Shown here: positions 1 through 9,800 of the stretch, in pieces | Numbering within the stretch: position 1 is the stretch's first letter | How the letters are laid out: each line of letters opens with the position of its first letter | Assembly: GCA_015501585.1 (NCBI GenBank) | Contig: JADNRY010000113.1 | Coordinates: forward strand, 124,001 to 188,000 | Direction: 5' to 3' | Length of the DNA stretch: 64,000 bases | Source: Rhodocollybia butyracea | Lineage: Eukaryota; Basidiomycota; Agaricomycetes; Agaricales; Omphalotaceae | Made by a program: the position numbers and the translations under genes | Notes under the pieces: model-generated | Told to the model about the DNA's origin: nothing | What the model saw: the letters and a program-made list of their open reading frames with translations, nothing else | Database searches by the model: none

Positions 1-1120
1 TGGACTTAAACAAGCAGGATGTGTCTGGATTGAAACACTAAATAAAGCACTACTCAGTATGGGCTTCAAACGAGTCCACTGCAAAAATAGTGTATGGGTG
101 TATGGCCGTGGTGACAACTGAGTATTTATCCCAGTCTATGTTGATGATCTGACCATTGCGGCCAAATCCAGGGACAGGATTGATCATATTGTCAATGAAC
201 TCAAGAAGCATTTCAAACTTTGAGAGTTAGGTCCAACATCTTGGCTCCTTGGAGTAGCAATCACACAGGACCTCAATCGTGGCATAGTCACCCTTTCTCA
301 AAGACAATACTGCCTAGACATTCTCGAGCGATTTGGTATGTCAGACTGTGACTCGGTAGTATCACCCCTAGATGCAGGAGTAAAACTATCCAAAGAGCAA
401 TGTCCTAAATCCCACAAAGAAGAGATGGAGATGCGCCTCATCCCATACATTAATGCAGTCGGTGCCCTAGCATACCTCACGATTGTGACTCAACCCGATA
501 TAGCCTATGCAGTCAGTGTCCTCGCACATTTTTCAATCAATCCGGGCATGATCCACTGGAAAGCAGTAAAAAGGGTATTCCGATATATCAAGGGTACACT
601 CGATTACATCATCGTCTACTCAAGACCACCAACACCTATCTCACCCCCTTCTAATCTTTTTCAAACATATTCTGATGCCGACCTTGGTGGAGACCCGGAT
701 AATGGTAGATCCACCAGTGGTTTCATTGTACTCATGGCTGGAGGTGCGATCAGCTGGTGCAGTCGCTTACAGAGCATTGTGACTCTATCAACGACCGAAG
801 CAGAGTTTGTCTCGGGTGTGTCTGCAGGCCAGGAAACTATTTGGTTGCGAAATCTCTTCGCTGAACTGGGCTACACATTTACCAGCCCATCAGACTTATT
901 CATTGATAACCAGTCAACTCTGTCAGTTGCGAAGGACCCAGAACACCATGGCCGGATGAAACATCTCAACTTAAGATTTTACTGGCTATGCAATCAGGTC
1001 CAAGAAGAAAAAATTCGCGTTATACACCTGCGCACAGATGAGATGCCTGCCGATATACTTACAAAAGCAATGGGAAGAAAGAAAGTCGAGGACATGGTCA
1101 AACTATTAGGACTGAACTGA
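1..1120 (+). pseudogene. Ty1/copia retrotransposon polyprotein, 3' part (reverse transcriptase-RNase H), inactivated
   Basis: The reading frame enters from the left edge and runs to a stop at 1118-1120. It carries the reverse transcriptase catalytic box YVDD (137-148) followed by a copia-type RNase H with the expected acidic residues: YSDADLGGD, STTEAEF, FIDNQS and then RMKHLNLRFY. These domains normally copy element RNA into DNA in a cytoplasmic particle. Two in-frame TGA codons (119-121 and 221-223) interrupt the reverse transcriptase, while the RNase H part from 338 is open for 260 codons, so the element is dead but fairly young. The order RT then RNase H next to the 3' LTR fits copia. The gag, protease and integrase parts lie outside the window. 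Confidence 0.93.
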
Positions 1121-1130
1121 TGTGCTCAGT

Positions 1131-1140
1131 CAGGGGGGTG
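1131..1140 (+). other. Polypurine tract of the copia element
   Basis: A run of six G in CAGGGGGGTG sits between the polyprotein stop and the LTR start, the usual place for the primer of plus-strand DNA synthesis. Confidence 0.7.
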
Positions 1141-1421
1141 TGTTGGAATCGATGACTGAGTACGATAAGAGATATATATAGAGTAGTAGACGCCCGTACT
1201 GTAAATACTGGGCAACGTTAGTGGCGCTCCTTACTTCTAGCCACTAACGTCAACCCAGGTACCCTACTGTAACACTACTTACTTCTAGCCACTAATGTCG
1301 ACCCAGTCTCCTTCGAGCGCTTGATTCTTCTCTGCGCCAGCTGCCGCCTGTCTTCGTCGAACATAAACTACTCAATGCAAGTACTTTTCAAGCCTATGTC
1401 AAAGCCAGAGGCTTGTTAACA
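1141..1421 (+). repeat. 3' LTR of the copia element
   Basis: The segment starts TGTTGGAATC, the common copia LTR start, directly after the polypurine tract, and ends TTAACA, giving the TG...CA ends expected of an LTR, at about 281 bp. A TATA-like stretch (TATATATAG, 1173-1181) lies near its start. The end is inferred from the CA terminus. The 5' LTR is outside the window, so the target-site duplication cannot be checked. A start at 1139 is also possible. Confidence 0.75.
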
Positions 1422-1440
1422 GACTGATACCGACATGTCG

Positions 1441-1757
1441 GAAAAAACCGAAAAAAGTCGATAAGCGGCCGTAAGCGCATATAAACGCCATAATCAAAAC
1501 GGTGATTATGGCAATTACGGGGGCTCATGATAATGACTTGAAATTTATGATTGTTTAAGGCATACAATTGCTTGTAGGCTGATTATTATTCAATTATGAC
1601 CGGTTACCAGGGATGTTTCAATACTGTCAGCACCCTAGGAACCCCCGGGTGGCCGAGAGTGGAAAATGGAAAATAGGCCTATAGTCTGCCTATAATTGGC
1701 TATAAGTGGTCATAAACCCCCATAATCAGCGGGCGCTTATGAGCCTTTTTTTCAAGT
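1441..1757. repeat. MITE-like palindromic AT-rich element (candidate)
   Basis: The two ends are imperfect inverted copies: AAAAAAGTCGATAAGCGGCC near 1453 and, read on the minus strand from about 1757, AAAAAAGGCTCATAAGCGCC. A perfect 9-bp hairpin (GCCATAATC / GATTATGGC) lies near 1487-1512, and CATAATC recurs near the right end. There is no coding capacity. It begins about 20 bp beyond the copia LTR. The ends are set by eye and no target duplication was verified. Confidence 0.4.
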
Positions 1758-1786
1758 TTCCAACACAAGGTAATTCAGACTCAGGT

Positions 1787-4400
1787 TCAAGAGTGGTCGT
1801 CGGAGGTCGGACATTCATCTACCCCAGAGGATGCCTGGTCCGACATGGTAGATGGCATATTGTATTTTAGTGAGAATGGGCGAATTAATAATAACCGACC
1901 AGAAATGGGGCCTGGCTCCAGAAGTGATGGGACTTGGTATTTAAGTGAAAATGGCCGAGTGATGGTATCCCCTCCCGGCTCCGTGGGCATAAAGGTCTCT
2001 GGTGCTGAGGGTAGATCCTGGTATTTGAGTTCAAAGGGATGGATAGTAGTCGCTGGATTGGAGTCTGCCACTGTGTTCACAATAGCCTGCTCCAGATCTG
2101 GAGCCAGTGGCTCAATGCTGTCCCGGCTAGTATTTGTGCCTTCAGTGAATTGAGAGGGCTGCACATTGACTTCAACTAATCCTATGCGTACAAGAATGAG
2201 TGCTGAAGTGATGGCCTAGTGGGAAACCAAAAGTCAGCTGTGTTCCATTACGAGTCCTGAATGTAATGAAGGCTCGTCCTTATGGCCGGTTTCGCATGGG
2301 AATTTTGTCCCAATTGGTTTTGATGGTGTCCAAATTAAGCTAAGCAGAATTGTTTCGCCTTATTTGGGATGTCAAAGCGCCTGTCATGTGATTTTGTGAA
2401 TTTACCTTCAGCGCTCAACAACAAGTTCAATGCTTCTCATGATCACTGCACTTTTCGCAGCTCCCAGTTGCCTGTTATTCCTTGTTGCGCCACTTACTCT
2501 CTTTATTCGCATCCTACCGCTTACTGCGTGGCAGTGCGACCACATTTACCTAGCGCATCGATGCATCTGACTGATACCGAACCATCCTCTTGACATTTTT
2601 TCCTGCATTAAATGCCGCTGCAGTTCTGTCTCTTACATGCATGAGCAAATTCTCAGTGCAGTAGATTCTTTTTTGCCACACGATGTTTATATATATCTCA
2701 TCCTGTTTTGTACCCCCGCACTTTACTTCCTCGGGTTTTTACTTTTCGTCAGTGGCGGTTGAAGCCTCTTTCGGTGTATTTAATGGTTCCATCGACAACT
2801 TCAATATTTACTGCCCTTTCTAACCTCAGACAAAATGCCTTCCTTTACTTCTTGTGAGTGTATTCGGGTATCCCTTGCATTCCTCACACTGATTTTTCTT
2901 TCATAGTGCCTACCGAGCTCACCACCAAAATTTTGTGAATTTATGTTGCTTTCTACATCGATCCTTCATTTGACATCACTTGTGATCCATTGAATGATAG
3001 CAGCGCCCTCGAACTTCAGCATCTTTCCAACCGAAAAGAGCTCCTTTCCATGCTTACGGTTTGCCGGACATTCACTGCTGTGTTGCCTCTGCTTATATTC
3101 CAGCGGGTCAATATCTTTTCAACCAGAGCAGTCACCAGCTTCCATCACGCTGTTTGTTCTCACTTGGGAGAGTGTATTGGATAATATGAGTATCAGAAAT
3201 GTTAATATGTTATTGGGCCCAGGCACGTACTTACCTTCTGCTGTGATGTACTGCAGAGTGTAGTCTGCATTTCATACCTAGTCTCTTCCAGGACTCGTAC
3301 CTGCCACGCGCTTGCGCGATGGCCCACACTCGCAAGTTATTGCAGTACTTATGGGAAGATATGCTACTATTACTTACAGCTACCTGCGTGAGGGCACAGA
3401 TACTGAGAATCCGGGGACCACCTGAAGCCACCTCTTCAAGATCAAATCCAGCTCCTAGGAACTTTGAAGATGTCTCCACGTTTAGCACCAATGCTACACC
3501 CAAAAAGATGGGCAGTAGCAGCCCACATTCTAGACTATACAAGTGTTAGTCAAAGTGTCCAGATTGTGTTACAATAACCATCCCATACAAAATTTCCATA
3601 AGTTTCCTGAGCGTACTTTGAGAACTTTTTCCAAGCGATTTCTCTGTTTGATGGTTTAGCCACCAAAGTCTAGATGCTGTAGGAGCAACCAGGAGAGCAA
3701 TTGATATATGCAGCAGACAATGATTTGCAGTCAAACCTAGCAGGGCTGTGAGCACGATCCCTACAGCGATCTCGGAAAGGACATAAATGAAAAAGAAAAG
3801 GCCATTTTCTCCTTCATTTGCCCCCGTAGATAGATTCCAATGGCTGTGAACACATTAATGATCGGAGCTATTACACAACTTCAAGCTGGACTTTGACATC
3901 TACCAAAAGTTGCTAATATACCCAGGGCAGGTAGAAGGATAACGGTTTTGCTTCCATTCCACAAACAATAACATCGATGCATCTGAAATTCAGATTCGAG
4001 AAAAATTGGAACAAAAAATTGGAACATAGGACTTTTCCAACTTACCAACACCAAATCATCGAGTGTACTTTCAAAACATCCATCCTGAGTAAGATTGGAT
4101 TCAATATGTATAGACAAAAACACAAACCTGGTGATAAAGAAGATCCATGTTGTTGCCATACCAAGACCTGTTCTTAATCCAAAAGGGATGGACTGGGCAA
4201 GAACGTCAATGATCTTGACCTTGCTGAGGGGCAAGGAAAAGATGTATGCAAAAAGAGCAATTCATTGGAAAATTAAATCGAGCACAACCAAACAAGTGGT
4301 CAGCAGGAAAAACAAGAGAGTTGTTATTACATATAGATTCCTTGGCATGCTTTTGCCGGAAGACATAGATGCTGAGGCCAAAGATACTCAAACATGTTCC
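1787..4400 (-). pseudogene. Agaricomycete multi-pass membrane protein, broken copy
   Basis: On the minus strand exons can be followed in the order of a common mushroom membrane-protein family: a TM segment FGLSIYVFRQK (about 4380), TTLLFFLLTTCLVVLDLIFQ in another frame (about 4310-4260), the hallmark MHRCYCLWNGSKTVILLPA (about 3990), RLWWLNHQTEKSLG (about 3660), LECGLLLPIFLGVALVLNVE (about 3520), then AITSALILVRIGL (about 2200) and a hydrophilic tail ending at 1787. The frame shift between the first two segments suggests a pseudogene. The intron before the last exon has grown from about 60 bp (in the related copy near 6100) to about 1.2 kb because another gene sits in it. The tail repeats PFxLKYQxPS three times. 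The family's function is unknown to me. Confidence 0.7.
2835..3184 (+). pseudogene. F-box-like protein fragment nested in an intron
   Basis: A short first exon (2835-2853) and a canonical intron (2854-2906, GTGAGT..TCATAG) give MPSFTSLPTELTTKIL, which looks like the start of an agaricomycete F-box (LPxEL..KIL). After an in-frame TGA (2936-2938) the same frame stays open to 3184 and encodes ELLSMLTVCRTFTAVLPLLI, the usual sequence after such F-boxes (loss of contact, then a strand-rich region). It lies on the strand opposite to the membrane-protein gene that surrounds it. The TGA could be avoided by an intron starting GTGAAT at 2935, so it may be intact at this point, but the protein is far too short. 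Confidence 0.5.
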
Positions 4401-4641
4401 TATAATTATGAACTTTTAGCTTCACAAAAAGAATGAGTGTGTCCGAGCGAAACTCGGTGCTCACCATAAAGAAGGAGTTCCAACTTCCGGATATGGGCAA
4501 TGTTAGTAATGGTCGCAGAATCCGTACTTCTACCACTCACTGCAACTGGAAGAAGAAGTGACAGAAAAAGTTGAAACTGGATAGAAGATTTAATATCTTC
4601 GGGCCATTGCTCAAGTGGGCAACTCATTATTGTCTGAGTCC

Positions 4642-4800
4642 TAGTGATGGGGAGGGCCGGGTCAGTGACCCTTGACCCGGCCCGACCCAGCTAAGGTCGG
4701 CCCGGCCCTTGCAGAGGGTCAATGAGGGTCAACGGCCAGGGTCAGGATTTTGCTGACCCTGGCCCTGGGTCTTGACCTTGGGCCAAGATCAAGTCTAAAG
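4642..4800. repeat. GC-rich palindrome cluster, probable transposon terminus
   Basis: A CTAGTGATGGG start is followed by dense GGGTCA/TGACCC and GGCCCGGC motifs. Two perfect 11-bp inverted repeats stand out: GGGCCGGGTCA (4654-4664) with TGACCCGGCCC (4673-4683), and GCCAGGGTCAG (4735-4745) with CTGACCCTGGC (4753-4763). Such ends resemble hAT-type elements, but I found no matching opposite terminus and no transposase, so the class is uncertain. Confidence 0.45.
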
Positions 4801-6019
4801 CTCATGCCTGGGTTCTCTTGAGTGTTGAATGTTTATTCTTAATAGCTTGAGGCTACTAGTAAATGTACATAGTCACTTGTAAACTTAGCCCATGAGTAAA
4901 GCACAGAGAACTGTAAATTTAATACACTGCCCATCAGCTTGTTGACACATGAGTGCACAAAATGCAAGACCAGCAAGAATTCACAGTCAAATCTCTTCTT
5001 ATGTTGTAACCTATCAGATAGAGTACTTATCTAATATTCTGCTTGAGATTTTCATTGAAGTAGTAACTAGTATGAACCATTTCAGATAAGTTCATGACCT
5101 GTAGTCCTGCGCAGCTGGTGCATCTGCGTTTGCTGTAATTTTGACCATCCAAAGTTACCCTAGTGATGTTCTTGGTGATGTTCAGGCTGAGACTTTCAAT
5201 TTGTGGATGCGTCGGGAGCTCAGGTTATGCCTCGGAATTTCGCGCTGCCAGTCAAATCTCTATGAAACTTGAATTGTACTAAGGTAGCCATTACTTACAG
5301 TGGACCTGTTACCATCTCCGAGTCTGTCCTCTACCTTCTCTTCAGGAGTTGAGGTCGCTGCCTGCTCGGGTAATAGTAACTGGAAACTGGCCGCATTCGG
5401 TCGTTAGCCTGAGTTACCAAGTATCTAGTATCTGTCCATCATTTGTATTCAGGCGTGTGAGAAGGTGATATATTGCAGATGCTAATAGTATGTCTAATGG
5501 ACTAAAAATGGTAGTTCTGCGTCTTCCCCAGTTCTACGTATGTCCCCAATGTGTCCCTGTTCTTCCGAGCTGATCATACTTTTGCTGGGCACATATCTGA
5601 CGCAAAATGGGACCGCGTCGGTTTTCCTTTTATCTACTTACAGTTGAATACAAAATTGTAGACGGAGTGGCGATTTGTAAAACTCAATCCTTCCGCCCTT
5701 CAACAGACTGCAGCGCTGGTGCCTGGTGGTGACCGACGTTACGATTATTCTTCTGCATCTATGATCTGTTCGGATGCCACTCCACAGCATTTAGGCTCTC
5801 AGGCCGGTGGTTGAGTCGACAGATAGAGAGACTCCTTGAAAAATGTCCTGGGAGTACAGTTCGAAGCCGTACGGTAATCTTGTAACACTCAATCTAGATT
5901 TGACTCATTTCTATTTATAACTTTGCCTTGAATCTGGACTCGCCCGCCGTCTTTTTTGGGTCTGGCATTGGCAAATGAACGTCGCCATTGTTAGATACTA
6001 GGGTGGAACTGGTGCTCCG
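4801..6019. other. No gene recognised
   Basis: No reading frame here resembles a known protein. The stretch precedes a decayed fragment of the membrane-protein family (from about 6020) and may contain its eroded upstream exons, but I could not align any of them. Confidence 0.5.
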
Positions 6020-6446
6020 GTTCCAGAAGATGGTATACCAATTAGGGCTCGGGATGTATTAAGGGTATGTGCGCTCACGCAGATTGCCGTAAGTAACGCT
6101 GAGTATCTATAAGCTACTCTGGAGCCGGCTAATTCTGACTTCTCCCCAGGCCATTGCCTCAACGCTGATCCTGGTGCGCATCGGATTAGGAGTTGATGTA
6201 CAACTTACGCAGTTCCCTGAAGGCACACGTCGTACAAATGTGGCAACCCCAGATCTGGAGCAGGTTCTCATGGATGATTCCAATCCAGTTACCATCTATC
6301 TTTTTTCGCTGGAATACTATAACATCCACCCTCTGGGTGAGAGATTCTACTTGAGCAAGGGGGTATCATCAGTAGACCTGGGACTGGCATTGTGTCTCAA
6401 ATACCAAATACCATCACCTGGCCGGTTTCACTTCCAGAGCCACTGA
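6020..6446 (+). pseudogene. C-terminal fragment of the same membrane-protein family as 1787-4400
   Basis: This fragment matches the last exons of the minus-strand copy at 1787-4400 but lies on the plus strand. CALTQIAV at an exon end (GTAAGT donor near 6090) matches CALTQVAV near 3390. After the CCCCAG acceptor near 6150 come IASTLILVRIGLGVDVQL, then QFPEGT and DLEQV, matching AITSALILVRIGL, QFTEGT and DLEQA. The tail ends at 6446 and keeps one degenerate LKYQIPSPG repeat. No upstream transmembrane exons are recognisable, so it is probably a remnant. The intron here is of ordinary size (about 60 bp), which shows that the first copy gained an insertion. Confidence 0.65.
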
Positions 6447-6819
6447 GTCACCCAATCTTGCTACATGTCAAGAACCGGTCTTGACAACCAGTAAGCGTCT
6501 GGAGCTGCTAACTGCAACAAGGGGCAAACAAGGGGCGAGTTTCGTAGTAATGGATCTGGCAATTGATAGTAGAATACTCGATATTTAAATTGTACGAAAG
6601 TCATACATGCGTAACAAGCGAGCTCTGATCAGTTCTGAATCTACCTAGTTCGACTATACTTTACTAGATAGATTGCTTCGAGGCGCTGCAAAAATGGATA
6701 CAATTATGAGTTTGAGACCTGTGTCGAGCACGTGAGCGCTTCCGAAATGAGTCAGCCAGATTTCGACGCGTGTGTCACGCAACCGTCACAATCCTTTTCT
6801 CTTTCCATCACTGTCCCTC
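6447..6819. other. Intergenic, 5' flank of the SNF2-RING gene
   Basis: No coding signal apart from an ATG at 6747 whose 29-codon frame is out of phase with the downstream gene. It may be an upstream reading frame or part of an unrecognised first exon. Confidence 0.5.
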
Positions 6820-9800
6820 ATGCGGGGACAAACACTATCTTATCACGTTGAAAACCTCCGAGGATTGCCTACTCTGTATGGCCTCCCATACCTCGATGTA
6901 GATTACAGACCTGCCGTCAATCTTCCAGCAATCATACAATTAGCAAGGCTCAAGCAGTCGAGCGATTCTAAAGCCCTGTCCGAATCCGAAACGAAAAATG
7001 AAGGCATCAGTAGAAAACGTGCTCGATCCCCGTCTTTATCTCCACCGTCTTCTCGAAGTAAACGAAGCAAGACCTCAGAAGGCGCCTTTGTTCGTGATGA
7101 TAATAACCCCTGTCCGAATATGGAGTATCCACACCTAGAAGGTTTTGACTTTCCTCATCGTGACGGGGCAAGAGAGGCTCCTGCGCTACGGCACATTGTT
7201 GAAATTGACTATACCAAGTCGATTCCGGATGAAGATCATCTAAGGTTTTCTGCCTCGGACGCGTGGAAGGCAGAAGAAGAGTGGTTTGAAAGAGAGTTGT
7301 CAGATCTCAGCGCAGAATGTTTGGAACCGATGTCTATAGAATTGGGGAAAGTTGAAATAGTCAAGTATCGCAGTCGGTATGTCATTACCCTTGAGCACCG
7401 ATGGTTGGCCACAGTGCCTTCCTGCAATCCCGACAACCTTGACAGTGGTTCCTTGGGTCTTCCACGGGAGTCAGAGAATCTCATCAACTGCATTCATATA
7501 ATGTCTCTAGATGGGAGGGCCAAGAATAACACGCGTTTGAAGCTTGTCATTATCCCCGGCAAGGAGACTGCCTTCCGACTCCATCTCGAACTTTCCGTGT
7601 CATTCGTTGCTCCTACCATCTTCGAGCCCGCCTCCAACCGGAAGCAACGATATACAGCTACAGTCGAAGATGCGCAACGACGTATCCTGCTATTCCTTTT
7701 CCCTCCTAGCCCTTCTCCTCCTTCGTTCCAAGGCACTGTCAATATTCCATTCTACTATTCTATTCTTGGTCCTGCACCCTTTCTAGCTTCTCCAGTCGCC
7801 GAAATGGCCATGCAACCTGCCGCCCTTCTTCCCACTCTTCTTCCTTTTCAGAGGCGCACGGTCGGCTGGCTTCTGGAGAGAGAAGGAATGACTGTGTCAA
7901 ACGATGGTAAAATCATTCCGAAACGAAATGCTGGGTTTACATTTTGGCTTGCTGTGGATGTGAATGGCGAAGAATGGTTCCTTCATCGACTGTCCGGCGC
8001 CCTTCGTCTAGAAGCACCAATTTCGGATAACGATGTAGCACCTGGTGGTATTCTGGCTGAAGAACCCGGGCTTGGGAAGACGATTGAAACGATTTCGCTT
8101 GTATTACTCAACCCGGCCCTTCCACAGTTTAATCCTTCAGTTACACGCTGGGACCCTGAAGCTGAGCTCGATGTCAAAGCTATCAAGGTGCGCATGAGAA
8201 ATCTTTCAAGGTTTATATTAATCTCATCGTTATGACTATTAAGTCTACCTTGATTGTTACACCAGCTACTCTTGCTACTCAATGGTTTGACGAATTAAAG
8301 GCCCACGCTCCTAGCCTCAAGGTTTTGGTATACGATGGCTGGAATAATGTCAAAGTTCCTATCACCACTGCTCAGATCGAAAAGGTACGACAAGAACGAC
8401 AGCAGGCAAAGTCAAAGGCAAAGAAGAAATCTGCCAGAGCTGGTACGAAAGCTGAAGCCGAAGCTAACATCAAAAAGAAGAAGGGAAAGGCCACTGCAGT
8501 TGATGCCCACACGATGGATATGGAGACCGATGAAGTTATGGATTGGTGCACCTATGTTCACCAGTTCGACGTCGTGATCACGACTTACAACGTCCTTCAA
8601 AGTGACTTGAATGTTGCCAGAGCTCCTCCAACACGGCCACGACGAGATGGCGTGGTGTATGTTAATGTTGAGAGACCGCGTTCACCGCTTATATTGGTCG
8701 AGTGGGCCCGAGGTGAGTAGCTAATTGTTCTTAACAATAAAATCTGACTCAAACCTTGCTTATAAGTGGTGATGGATGAAGTACAAATGGCCGGTGGAGC
8801 AAAGATTGAGTGAGTTTTCATTTAACACGCGCTACTACTCCTAACCTGATCGTATATCTAGGGACATGGTATCACTAATTCCTCGACGCTCATCCCTGGC
8901 AGTGTCCGGAACACCCGCACGCGTTCAAGTATCGGACTTGTCGCATGTGCTCAAGTATGCAGCTTCTCTGCTCTTTTCCTTGAATTTATATTAAAGAGAC
9001 TATAGATTCTTACGATTCAATATGGAAAATCGTCACTGGGACCGACTGCTCCAGCCAGGCTATGCATCGAACTTTTACGATCTTTTCAAGTATTATTCTG
9101 TTCGGTAAGCCACTCTTGGCCTCATTGGCATCGCTCCCTTTCTAATTCGATGTTCAGGTCCATGAAATCGCAAGTTTCACACGAGTTGACCATTCCCCAG
9201 CAGACACGATTTTTGGTCGGCATCGAGCTGGGGCGAGTCGAACATTTGGTACGAGGCTATCAATGTTCAAGTTTTGAATCTATTTTCCGACAGCAGTATA
9301 CAACAGGTATACGACCAGTCGTTAGAAGTCATCCTGAACGATCTAGGTCTTGATGCGAGGGGTGTTGCAGCGTCTGACGGCTGGGAAGTTGATAGCGCCT
9401 TGCTTAGATCGTCTATCCGTCGTCTGCGCGGAATCTGTACCCATCCCCAGGTCAGTTTTTCGGAGCCCTTTCTACATGCCTTTGTTGACCGGAATTCAGG
9501 TGGGACAACTTGTGGGCCAGAATGAACGACTTTACAAGCCCGGAGTTTTGAAGACTATGGCGGATGTCTTAGAGGTCAGTATCAAAATTTGTCTTCTCGC
9601 CCTTTGGCATGATGGCAGCGTTATCGTTCCAGAACATGAAGGACCAGAACTGGCGAAATATTCTCGACGATTGGAGATCGAAAGTTAGTTTCGGTATGGT
9701 TAAAATCGAGCTTGACTGATTTTCTCAACGTTTTCCATAGATCCAAGTTCTAATCAAAGTCGCTCAGCTGAAGCATTTAAACACCCAAGCTTTGAATCGT

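Noticed and set aside
4642..5200. Complete hAT transposon
   Set aside because: Only one terminus-like sequence is visible; no transposase fragment and no opposite inverted end found.
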